Assembly: GCA_950295325.1 (NCBI GenBank)
Contig: OX485807.1
Span: 10,441,001 to 10,505,000, forward strand
DNA length: 64,000 nt
Source of the DNA: Polytrichum commune
Taxonomy: Eukaryota > Streptophyta > Polytrichopsida > Polytrichales > Polytrichaceae
Reading direction: 5' to 3'
Shown here: positions 10,782 to 20,984 of the stretch, piece after piece
How positions within the stretch are numbered: position 1 is the stretch's first letter
Layout of the letters: every line of letters starts with the position of its first letter
Notes under the pieces: model-generated
What the model saw: the letters and a program-made list of their open reading frames with translations, nothing else
What the model was told of the DNA's origin: nothing
Database searches by the model: none
Program-made: the position numbers and the translations under genes

Positions 10782-13700
10782 ATGGAGGACAGAAGACTCC
10801 CCATTAGCGATAAGCGAAGGCAAAAACGACGAGATGACAGGCTATGGAAAAGGGAAGAACAAAGGGCTGCATTGTATAATTTGAAACGAATTCACTGTCC
10901 ATGCTCCAATTGCAAGGGACGTGTTCAATGCTCGTTGGCAAAGGTCAAGGACCACCTCATCCAACATGGCAGAGAACCCACATATAGACTGTGGAGAGGG
11001 CCAGGTGATAGAGACTCATCGGATGAGGAGTGGGAACAAGAATTCAAGACACCTTCGCGAACACGTGAAAATGTCCAATTGGACATTGATTTGGATGTGC
11101 GTTCAATGGTGCAGGATGCATTTCAAGAAATAGACGAACGTCCACCCCCATTGGAAGAAACAATGGAAGAAATTGTCATGGATGCATTTACTGTTGTGGA
11201 TGACCTACAAGATGGAGAAAATGATGACTCCGGAAATGAAGACAATGAAGAACCATTGGGGGACGTTGGCATTGAGCATGGCATGGACGACAACCCACAT
11301 GAATTGGAGGATGCAATTCAAGAATTGTATGAAGGGTCAAAATCATCCATATTGGCTGCGACGATTTTGATCATGACCCTCTGCACAATTCATGGAGTGA
11401 GCAACAAGTTTGCCGATCAATTGTTTGCTCTATTCAGCCTACACCTTCTACCCGGTGAGAACCGCTTACCCAAGAACTACCATGCTGCAAAATCAATGAT
11501 TAGAAAGTTGGGATTAAATTACAACACAATTCACGCTTGTGAAAGAGGATGCGTGTTGTTTAGAGGGCCTTACGAGAATGATGTCCGTTGTCCCAAATGT
11601 AATAAAGCACGATACAAAGACATAGAGAAAAAAAAAAGACCCTGCAAAGTTCTTAGACATTTCCCCTTGATACCTAGACTAAAACGTATGTTTCGATCAC
11701 CTACAATTTCAGAGCTCATGGTTTGGCATTCAAAGAATAGGAGCACAGATGGTATGGTTAGACATCCTTGTGACTCCAAGGCATGGCAACATGTTCATGA
11801 TAATGTAGATCCCACATTTGGGGAAGATGCACGTAATGTACATATGGGACTTGCAGCAGATGGTGTGAATCCCTTCAAGCTTCATCGATCAACTTGGTCT
11901 ACATGGCCAGTGATGTTGCTTAATTACAATATACCTCCATGGTTGACAACCAAGAAATTTTTTGTGATGTTAGCCTTACTTATTCCTGGAAAACAATCAG
12001 TTACATCACAATTTTTCGACGTGTATTTGGCACCATTAGTTGAAGAATTACAGCAGCTATGGAATGGCGTGCTAGCATACGATGTGCTCAAAGAAATAGG
12101 ATTTCGCACATTTAGATTGAGGGCAATCTTGTTATGGACAATCCACGACTTCCCGGGGTATGGGACAGTAGCAGGAGTTGTACACCAAGGTTATGTTGCT
12201 TGTCCAGTATGTGGGCCGGATTTTAGGGGAGAGCATTCCATTGAACTTGGAAAACAAACATACACCGACACACGGAGGTGGCTACCACATGATGACCCTT
12301 GGAGATCTTCTAGAATGAAGGATCACTTCAATGGCCGCATTGAAGAAAGAGGGCCTCCCACAGTGGTCACAGCGGAGGAGCAACTACAACGAGGAGTTAA
12401 TTACCAAACTTGGCTTGGGAACGGAAACAAGGATGGTGGTGATGGAGATCCCTCAAAAATACACGGTGTGAAAAGAAGAAGCATTCTTCACGATTTGCCA
12501 TATTGGAAGGTACTTGGGTCTACATTCTCATTGAAAGTCAATCTTATCGCATGATAATCATTCATAGAAGAACAAGGGTATTTCTCGCATATTGATGTGT
12601 ACATTAATTCCAATGTAGGATTTATATTTCTTGGTCTGTAGGTGGTTCCTAATATTTGTTATTTTGTTTTGGTGTCAGGACCTTCTTATTCGATACACAT
12701 TAGATGTGATGCATTGTGAACAAAATCTTTCAAAGAACATTTTGAAGACCATTACAAGACACAAGGATACAGTGAAAGTTAGACGTGACCTACAACGTAG
12801 GGGAATCAGGAAGCACTTGTGGCTCACCAGTAATCCCAAGAAACCTGGTAAAATGTTGAAACCTACGGCCCCGTATGTGTTGACAAGTGAAGAGTTTGAT
12901 ATTTTTGCTAGCACTATAGAATCTTTGAGAACACCTTCAGGCCACATATCCAACATCTCTCCATACATACGAAAGAAAATTTTTGGAGGACTAAAGTCAC
13001 ATGATTATCATGTGCTTATGCAACAAATATTGCCTTTGGCACTAAGGGGTTTGTTGCAACCTGGGCCAAGGATGGCAGTGATGCGGATTTCTAAGGTATT
13101 CCGTAGAATTTGCAGCAAAGTCTGGAATCCATTAGAGTTTCAGGGACTTCGTGTTGACGTTGCACGGAGTATGGCACTCTTAGAGATGCACTTCCCTCCA
13201 TCGTTTTTTGATATTATGACTCATTTGGTCTATCACCTTGTGGACGAATTGGACGTGTGTGGACCAGTTTCAACAAGATGGATGTACCCTGTTGAAAGGT
13301 ACATGAAAACACTAAAGCACTATATCCGAAATATGGCCAGACCTGAGGCTTCTATGGCAGAGGGATATGTGAAGGATGAGTGTCTTGGTTTCATAACAGA
13401 ATATATGCAGAGGTTTGAAGTTGTAGACCGTCGAGTATGGGATGCTGATGAAGAATACGGAGATGCCGAGGAGGTCCTGGAGGGGGCAGGGACAAGTTTT
13501 ATCATGACTCCACCTATGAGAGAACTTGCTCATCAATATGTTTTAACAAACATATCCCTACTTGAACCTTGGCACAGGTGGGTATGGAGCATTGCAGTCA
13601 TTTTTTGGTCATTTGTGAGTCAATCTTGTTTGTGGTTTGACTGTAGTATGATTAGATAATGACTTCTGTGTATTGGACATATAGAACATGTAGTAATTCC

Positions 13701-14449
13701 AATATCTTGTGTTCAGGCAATGGAGGGAGGAACATGAGGAAAACCCGGACATCAACACGTTTGATGTTTGGGTTAGAAGCGCAATACACAACCTTCCACA
13801 TGACCCGAGTAACATTGACGATATTGATAGGGTTCTATTGGTGAACAGGCCATCCCAAAAAGCAACACGATACACGAGGATGCGGGCATTTGGAAACCAC
13901 TTTCGAGTTGAAGATTCACAATCCGCATTGTTGCAAACATACGACAGTGGAATTGCATCAATATTTGAAATGCCAACAGCAGATTCTCAATCCGAGGTAT
14001 CACTAAACTATGTGGGTGTTCTACAAGATATTTTGAAGCTGGATTATGGTCCATTGCGAACTCCAGTAATTCTTTTTCGATGTGAATGGTTCAAAAGGGA
14101 AGACAATCGTGGAAATCCAACGTACATGCGGGATGATGCCGGTTTCATGGTGGTAAATGCTCGACACAAACTACCAAAGATGTCAGAGCCATTTATTTTC
14201 CCAAGCCAAGCTACACAAGTTTTTTTCTCCAATGATTTGACAAAACCAGGTTGGAAGGTAGTGTTGCGAAAGGAAGCAAGATCAAAAAGAGAAGAACAAG
14301 ACACAACTAATGTTTTCATTACAACTACAGTAGAAGTTCGGGGCATGAGTGCTCCTGAGCGTGTGCCTCCACCTCCAAGTACTGCCTGTCTAGTAGGGGC
14401 CATCGAATTATCAGATATTGATAATATGTTGGCAATTGCAAGGTTTTAA
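10782..14449 (+). CDS. TNP2-type CACTA transposase (TNPD-like)
   Basis: Three exons: 10782-12509, 12679-13577 and 13717-14449, joined in phase across GT-AG borders, giving about 1119 aa. The start chosen is the ATG of MEDRRLPISDKRR; an upstream in-frame ATG at 10743 precedes a probable splice acceptor. Domain order is that of plant CACTA transposases. First comes a transposase-associated zinc-like domain (IHCPCSNCKGR, then VKDHLIQHG and YRLWRGPG), then an acidic linker. The TNP2 catalytic region follows (ACERGCVLFRG, CPKCNKARY, LAADGVNPFKLH, LIPGKQS, DVYLAPLVEEL, TIHDFPGYG, CPVCGPD). The first intron interrupts the conserved LPYWK|DLLIRYTLDVMHCEQN block. Exon 2 has DUF4218 (FPPSFFDIMTHLVYHL, RWMYPVERYMKTLK) and exon 3 DUF4216 (VGVLQDILKLDY, LFRCEWFK, PFIFPSQATQVFF). 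It cuts and joins the element's ends in the nucleus. The frame is intact throughout. Confidence 0.9.
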
Positions 14450-15426
14450 AGTCAGCAGGTTATTATGTAATACAGTAAGTGCTTTTGTGTATTCCCACTA
14501 TCATGTGTAGGGTGTTTCTTCACCTAGATTTCAATGGGGGGGTCAATGCTAGAATTTTACCCTAACACACAAACAACTTAAATTCCATGATGTCAAGGAA
14601 GGTATGATGAAACAGATTCTCTAAATATTTGCGACTCCAAAAAATATACGGGTTTAAACATAAAGTCAGTATAAGCCAGCAGGTTATGTACTTTTGCAGC
14701 ATAAATAGATGAGTTGACTGTTTCAGAAAGGAGGTAGAGGGTGTTGTCTCAACTGCATATCCGAACGGAAGCTAGAAGTATGCTCTGCAAATTCTGTCTC
14801 ATTTGGAGACCGAGAACAGATTGAGAGGGGCTTGACTACAGAAAAGAAGATATAGTTCCAACATGTAGAATGACTTCTCTTAGTGTTTTTCAATTTATGT
14901 GCCACGTTAGCAAATGCGATACTACAATGACTTCAAAACAACTGCATAAGGAGTAGAAATGAGTCGGTATAATGCCACCTAAACAATAATCCTCCTAGAG
15001 TCATTGAGGTTGAAGTAGTATTCATTCTTTTAACATGTCAGCATTATCGAGAGTAATGTACCCTAAATACCTACCTATTTTCCACGTCATTGGAGGGACG
15101 TAGGTGCCACAGAGCATCTTTGAGTCATTTGTGAGTAATAGTATAAACATAGTCGTTAAAGGACGCCAAAATAATGACTAGTGATTAGCTAGGTCATGTT
15201 ATTCTATCCACGTCATACACCTAACGATGTAGTGGATGATATATGGTAGACAGAGCACCGGCAAGTTGTAAAGCATCCAACAGAGTTCATCCTAAGTCAT
15301 TTGTATGACTAGAAAATGACTCAAGAGTTGGCCAGGGCACACAAAGCGAGCTAAGTAGGTGTTTTAGTCATTTAACAAGTTGTTTAGGACAATGAGTCAT
15401 TGATACCATGGTTGGAATGGACAATG
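14450..15426. promoter_or_regulatory. 3' flank of the transposase and right subterminal region of the CACTA element
   Basis: No gene seen. AGTCATT/ATGACT motifs recur from about 14920 to the end (for example near 15000, 15121, 15172, 15296, 15316, 15365 and 15391), several within GAGTCATTTGTGAGT-like longer matches that also occur at the left end near 2945. This is the expected subterminal repeat zone. A terminator for the transposase should lie in the first 200 bases but has no clear signature. Confidence 0.55.
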
Positions 15427-15438
15427 ATTCTTCTAGTG
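15427..15438 (-). repeat. Right terminal inverted repeat of the CACTA element
   Basis: ATTCTTCTAGTG, the exact reverse complement of 2362-2373, followed by the TCT target copy at 15439-15441. Confidence 0.95.
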
Positions 15439-15689
15439 TCTTCAACCTCCTCGAAGAGGACAAGGATCATGAAGACCTTATCTTGAAGGTCATTAAGGGA
15501 GTCAAGGTTGGTTGCCACTTTGCAACACTCATTTGGATCCCAATATTGGAATTCAAACTTTAAAACCTTCTTTTCTCCTATGCTCACTATTAGGTCAACT
15601 AAGAATTCTCCATTCTCCCCCTTCATAAATCCAATGCACTTTGGAGATGCTCCTTCATGAGTAAGTGCATATATCTTGATCTTTTGCAT
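15439..15689 (-). pseudogene. 5' part of an unrecognised ORF interrupted by the CACTA element
   Basis: A minus-strand frame starts at the ATG at 15689 (MQKIKIYALTHEGASPK), with an in-frame stop three codons upstream. It runs 83 codons to the transposon edge; beyond 15439 the frame is element sequence. Restoring the empty site continues it at 2358 (see that entry). The chain has alternating hydrophobic strands (FLVDLIVSIGEKKVLKFEF, KVFMILVLFEEVED) suggesting a beta-rich fold. I do not recognise the family. The interval between the flanking LINE pieces, without the CACTA element, is only about 1.2 kb, so this could be another mobile element's ORF rather than a host gene. Confidence 0.45.
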
Positions 15690-16379
15690 TCCATGTCAAA
15701 CTATAACCCTAAATTCAGACCTTGCAAGACCATACCCAAAATCCCAAAATAAAGTCGTCATCATAAAACCGACAAAAAAAAAGATGAACCATGAAAGCTA
15801 AACCCTAAACCAAATACATGCGGAAAGCATTGCAAAGGAAGTGACCACTCTGCATGAAAGAAACCCTAGAAAATGCTAAGATTATGCGTGAGATTGACAA
15901 TTGAGGACTGAGGTTGTGACAAAATCAAAATCGATTGCCGGAAGCAGTTGACGGTGATGGTGAAGTTTGTTAGGTTCTAAGCATCCAACGAGGTCCCACA
16001 TATTCAACATTGTTGCAAAACCCAACATCCATTGAGGAACGCTAGCACATTCCTTCCCCCAAAAAAACCCACGTAATTCCCTCCGTACTAATGTGCTTGA
16101 TTCAAATTTGGATAGAAACTACACACTTCTCCATCCAAGTAGTCAAACCCATAATTATTTTATTAATCCTACTACACACTTTTAGGGGGATCCTATATCT
16201 ATGACCCTAGTTTTTTTCTACTAATTACTAAAATGGAGGAATTATCCACCACCCTATTTTACATATGATCATGTAGGGGACATATTTCTAATGCTATGGT
16301 AGATCTAACAAAATTATAAATTTTACCCTAAACAAATTATATTGACCTTATTTTCTTTATATCACATGGTTTTTTAAAA
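15690..16379. other. Unannotated AT-rich stretch
   Basis: No ORF, structural RNA or repeat recognised. It would hold the promoter of the interrupted ORF at 15689 if that is a gene. Confidence 0.5.
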
Positions 16380-17859
16380 TTCCAATAGTCACCTTCCCGA
16401 GCATCCAAGGAGACACATTAAGCCCATACCTATTCATCATCTTCCTAGAACCCCTTCTTAGATGGCTAGATAAAGACCAACTAGGATATGACTTTAACAT
16501 CTCACCAAATACCATAATGACCACCACATAAGTTGATGATCTTGCCATCCCCACCAACAAAATAAAACACATACAAACACAAGTCAACAAATTATGACAA
16601 TATGGAGACTGGGCACACACGGACGTAGGAATAGACAAATGAGTGATCATAGGTTGCCCTCATATATCCAAATTACAACCCCTAGTATTCACCACTTATC
16701 AAAATCTCAAATCCTACCTTCGAAAAATCAATAACTCCCCATCCTTTCACAAAACACACCATAACACATACCTAGAAATCCGACTAGTTCAATCGCTCAA
16801 TTGGACCATACAAAAAGAAATCACCACGACACAAAAAAATCCAAAAAAGTAAAATGATAAAAAAAATCCAAAAAACAAAGTGTGGCTCTACTCCTATCAC
16901 CAACGTCACTTCAACAAAAATAAAAATCCTTAACACAATCATATGCCAATGCATTGAATAAACCTTATGTGCCACACCCTACTTTGTTCCAGACATATAT
17001 AAAACACAAATTGCTCGTTTTACTAACAACGACTATGTGCAATATTCCCAAAGACTCCCCAATACCCTCACCCAACTCCCCTAGGACATATTTGGGAGAG
17101 ATGTATTCTCACTCCTCTCAAGATACGCCACAACACTCATCACTCAACTTACACAAACTCTCCATGATCCTTGCTCTCTAGGACAAATCTACCAAGGATT
17201 AGTGAAGTATATAGCCAACAAATAAGGTGGGGCTAAACACCTACCTCTAATAAAATAACAAGCTTGATCTAGATCACACACCACTAGAATCCTCTGTATA
17301 CTCAAAAAGTACTTCAACATATATCTAGACAAAATAGATACCACCTCTCCCCTCAATAAATCCTTAATCTACAACAAATGGCATAAAAAACTATTTGATC
17401 CCGCCTTCAACCCCCACCAAAAATCCAACACACAAAAAAAATCCTCAACAAACTTGCCACATTCAACATCACTGGCCTACATCAAATTCCCCACCTATAC
17501 AAGACTTCACCACATAATTACTCCTTCTAATCAACCTTTACATAAAAACACTACCACGGCGGGAAGTAAACACCATTCCCCTTATCGATAATGGACCACC
17601 TTATACAATCCTTTCAACTCACACACTCATATTTCTCTAGCCCCCTTGACATGCCCTATGCAATTCTCACAATACCACCGCCCCTCCCCCCATGAAAGAA
17701 ACACAATCTTCGGATCACTAGGCCTAGCCTTCTCCACTCAATGGAAAGGGCATGGCTATGCCCACATAAGAGATCCCAACCACCTCCCAAAAATCATTAA
17801 TTGGGCAAAAATAACAACACCACCACCGTAATTATCATCTTTCACGATGACTGGTCAGA

Positions 17860-18255
17860 CAACAAAAATCAACCCTCTCCAACTACCTTATGTACCCTTC
17901 TAATCATAGGACCACCCCTCACATTATAATACCCCCCTTCCCCCACTCTACCTACATACTACAACAACAAGGAACCCTTCTATACCTCTATATTGATATT
18001 TTCCCACAACAACGACACACTACAAATATCCACCTTCATGTGTCAACTCTTGGACACAATCTTCCCTCTAAGCACCACTTATCCATAAACACCTCCTACA
18101 GACATAAACACTCCACCCAACAAAATCCCCAAAGCATGGCATTAAGTCCACCCACTCCCAACCCCAACCCCACCCACCAACACCCCTCCTCTACTAACAA
18201 ATGTCACAAGCATGCCCCCCCTTGCACTTCCTACCTATCCAATCATACTAAATAG
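17860..18255 (+). other. Low-complexity, C-rich LINE linker
   Basis: Between the RT thumb and RNase H the relic is C/A-rich (His, Pro, Asn, Thr codons), as is usual for the linker of this LINE family. No independent gene is supported. Confidence 0.5.
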
Positions 18256-18518
18256 ACGGGTCATTCACACCCTCTAATGGCAAAGTAAATGGGAACATTG
18301 TAGGATCTTATATATATAAAGAACCACTACAAATCAACATTTTTGCATGCTTCCTAGGATATCCAAATATCATTTGGGTTGAATTATATGCCATATTACA
18401 TGCATTGGAACAAACTAAAGCACTCGCAACGGACACCTACATTTTCATAGACAATCTAAACAACATATATCTACTCAACCACATAACCATCATCATAATA
18501 CAACCACCCCGACAAACA

Positions 18519-18545
18519 TAGATAGATAGATAGATAGATAGATAG
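18519..18545 (+). repeat. GATA microsatellite inside the LINE RNase H region (first copy)
   Basis: Six to seven GATA units directly after ACAACCACCCCGACAAACAT. The same junction occurs at 21004-21063. Confidence 0.9.
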
Positions 18546-19444
18546 AGCCAATACAAGCCATAATATATACCAAAACCACAACATACAAAGATAAATGGGG
18601 AGCTAAAGCCATAAGGCAACACTACCTATGTCAATGGGATACCCACCCAAACAACACAACAAAGTGGGTAGAAGCATCACTACTCCTCCACTATGATAAC
18701 ATCACCCTAGACCACAACATATTTATACTCCACAAATTCATACAAAATCAACATAAAACCAACACCCTAGCCACATATAGCTCATGCTTAAACTTCTCAC
18801 AATCTAAAGATCAAATATTTATTCGCCCACCCATCATCGCCCCAAACCTCACACTAAACACAAAGGAATGCAACCTAGATAAAGACATCGTTGCCACCAA
18901 ACCCATCATACAAATACAAGGGACAAAAGTCAATATATATGACCAAAATGGGACATAGGTCTTAACCATGCCAATCACAAGATTACAATGGTTATGGGAA
19001 TGATATAATCAAAACCAAACGCACCTGTGAGGCCAAATCCACCACCCTTTAGCGTCCTAGTCCGGGTGATGACTTTGAGAATCACATTTATCTATTACAA
19101 TATTGAACCATGTGCAAGGTAATTGTCATGTTCAAATGAACACATATTGTCTCACTCATTGTGCTTTATTAAGGTTGGCCTCTTGGCTAGTGCTCGAGTT
19201 GGCTTTCTCAAGAGTCCAACCCGCGGCTTTAGCCGCACATGCCCTTACGGACATTCCCCTCACTCTCTTGATTTTCACCCCATTTCTCTTGCCATTGCAA
19301 GAGTCCTCCACATTCTCCATTAATAATGCAAGTGAGTTATTTTTGACCGATCGGTGCAAGTGTTGAAAAACACTTTTATCAATGGTTAAACACACTCATA
19401 CAACCCACACGTGGTACCAACTAGCACAATGATCTAACTATTTA

Positions 19445-19837
19445 GGGCCGGTTTACACTACGGTGGAGAAGGCCTCCGGTCGGTCAAGAATGCTTGGCCA
19501 AGACATGGTTATATGAGGCAAATGGTGGATGTGCCGGAGAAGAATTAAAGGCAATAAAATATTGTTATTGAGTTGGGCTTCTCCGGAAGAGGAGTTTCTT
19601 GTCCGGCCTCTTGAGGCCGGACAAGAAACTCCTCCTCCGGAGAAGCCCAACTCCAAAAAGTGCCGCCATGTAGGCGCCATGTCATTTTATCATCCATGAG
19701 AAAAGTTCACCACCATTGTTTTCTTCACCTAGTGTAAACACCCACCGGTCAAGAGTTGCATTTTCGACCAATCACAATTGAGAAACGCCCTTTTTTTCAT
19801 GACCGGTGGACTTCTCCACCGTAGTGTAAACCGGCCC
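19445..19837. mobile_element. Tourist-like (PIF/Harbinger) MITE, 393 bp
   Basis: Terminal inverted repeats begin GGGCCGGTTTACACTACGG and match perfectly over 27 bp at both ends, then imperfectly for about 10 more. Flanks are TTA on both sides (19442-19444 and 19838-19840), the usual PIF/Harbinger duplication. It has no coding capacity. It lies inside the solo LTR, so it is younger than that insertion. Confidence 0.92.
19571..19652. repeat. Near-perfect 40-bp palindrome inside the MITE
   Basis: Arms 19571-19610 and 19613-19652 are reverse complements with one mismatch in 40 and a 2-base loop. Transcribed RNA would form a very stable hairpin, a possible small-RNA source. Confidence 0.95.
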
Positions 19838-19971
19838 TTAGCCACCCCTAAAGTGGTCTAATGTGATTTAGTTTTTTGTTTTATGTGCTAACACTTACTA
19901 ATTGAACTAGCCTTGCTAACCCCTAGATGGTCTAAAATGATTTGTTGCTAAGCCTTGCGGCTGCAGTCTGC

Positions 19972-20250
19972 CACGGTCTCGGTGTGGTCTAACCCCCAAC
20001 AGCCCAGCTGCAGTCTGCCACAGTCTCGGTGTGGTCTAACCCACTAGCAGCCCAGCTGCAGTCACACGGTCTCGGTGTGGTCTAACCCACCAGCATCCCA
20101 GCTGCAGTCACACGGTCTCGGTGTGGTCTAACCCACCAGCAACCCAGCTGCAGTCACACGGTCTCGGTGTGGTCTAACCCACCAGCAGCCCAGCTACAAT
20201 CTGCCACAGTCTCGGTGTGGTCTAACCCACCAGCAGCCAGCTGCAGTCTA
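19972..20250 (+). repeat. Minisatellite, about six units of 46 bp
   Basis: Units start at CTGCAGTC-like positions 19972, 20008, 20056, 20102, 20148, 20194 and 20241 (steps 36, 48, 46, 46, 46, 47). The core of each unit reads GTCTCGGTGTGGTCTAACCC. It lies within the solo LTR; I do not see it in the second LTR copy. Confidence 0.95.
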
Positions 20251-20984
20251 AGTCCATGGAGTTACAATACCCAAGTGGGTAACCCAGCTACTAATTTCAT
20301 CTTAATACAAACCCTCTCCTTCCCTAATCACATGTTTTCTAAGTCTTTATCCTTCTTTCCTTTTCCTTGCTCTTAAGTAATGAACTAATCTAATACGCTA
20401 ATTTCACTAACTACTAACTAATCAACACGTCCAATCTTAAACTCTAAGAGTTCCCCCACTAGGAAGGCATTGAGAGAGAGAGCTTAACTAACTACCTTCA
20501 CTAAAAACTAATAACCCACCCACGTGGCTCAAGCTCTTAAGAGCTTGCTCCCTTGAGAGCACTTGATGGAGAGAGAGAAAAATGAGAGAGAGGACACCTT
20601 AAGTAGCAAAGAGGGAGAGAGAGGTGAGGATAGGGTGAGAGGATTAGCACCCCCAATCACAATCCTTTAACCTTCTTCTTCAAAGTAGGGACTAATCCCC
20701 ATCCACCAAGCTTCCTTCTTCCTAAACTACCAAGGTGGATCCAAAAGTGGGCATTTAACCCGCGGAGCTCACCTTGCTTCACCTTACCCCCTACTCACAT
20801 TATCAAGGCATACTCTTATTGAATTCAACCTTGAAATAATCACACAACACATTCTAATGCCTAAACTTAACACACCACACTTCACTCTTTTTATGTTTTG
20901 TGAATAAACATAACACATCAAAGTCAAACACAAATTGGGTTCGAAGAGTTAATCACCACATGTGGGCACGATTTTGGGCTCACA

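Larger units (their letters stand above)
2362..15438. mobile_element. Complete CACTA (En/Spm) DNA transposon, 13,077 bp
   Basis: The left end is CACTAGAAGAAT (2362-2373) and the right end is its exact reverse complement (15427-15438). Both ends are flanked by TCT (2359-2361 and 15439-15441), the 3-bp target duplication of CACTA elements. Inside are the two gene types of the family in divergent orientation: a TNPA-like protein with a Ptta/En-Spm domain on minus, and a TNP2 transposase on plus. Both terminal zones are rich in short ATGACT/AGTCAT repeats, the usual subterminal transposase-binding architecture. The transposase frame has no stop or frameshift once two introns are removed, and the inverted ends and duplication are perfect. 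The copy is therefore probably young and possibly autonomous (inference). Confidence 0.95.
16380..19025 (+). mobile_element. Decayed LINE (family A): RT palm, thumb and RNase H
   Basis: Translated across frames, the plus strand gives SIQGDTLSPYLFIIFLEPLL (RT palm) near 16400, and a damaged YADD block (VDDLAIPTN, first residues lost to a stop) near 16530. Next come an IIGCPHISKLQPLVFTTYQ segment and an EIRLVQSLNWTIQKEI segment (normally YLGI.LVPSLKW) at 16643-16850. An RNase H domain follows at 18256-18510 (DGSFTPSNGK, then WVELYAILHALEQTK, then YIFIDNLNNIYLLN). At least a dozen stops are present, so it is long dead. The part 18546-19025 is A/C-rich with weak coding resemblance (TRLQWLWE near 18985) and could be ORF1 or 5' sequence of another copy. 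A solo LTR cuts the sequence at 19025. Confidence 0.8.
19026..20984 (-). mobile_element. Solo LTR inserted in the LINE, with nested MITE and minisatellite
   Basis: The unit begins TGTGAGGCCAAA and ends TTTTGGGCTCACA, the TG...CA form of LTR ends, and is flanked by GCACC on both sides (19021-19025 and 20985-20989), a 5-bp target duplication. A homologous unit in inverse orientation lies at 40882-42493. The two share their ends and an internal tract around 19290-19380 (CTCCACATTCTCCATTAAT). Without the MITE and its TSD, the length is about 1563 bp against 1612 bp. No primer-binding site, gag or pol adjoins either unit, so both are solo LTRs left by LTR-LTR recombination. The strand is given by analogy with a TATA-like box in the other copy. 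Confidence 0.85.

Noticed and set aside
19972-20250. CRISPR-like regular repeats
   Set aside because: The units are contiguous 46-bp tandem repeats without unique spacers, in plant DNA.
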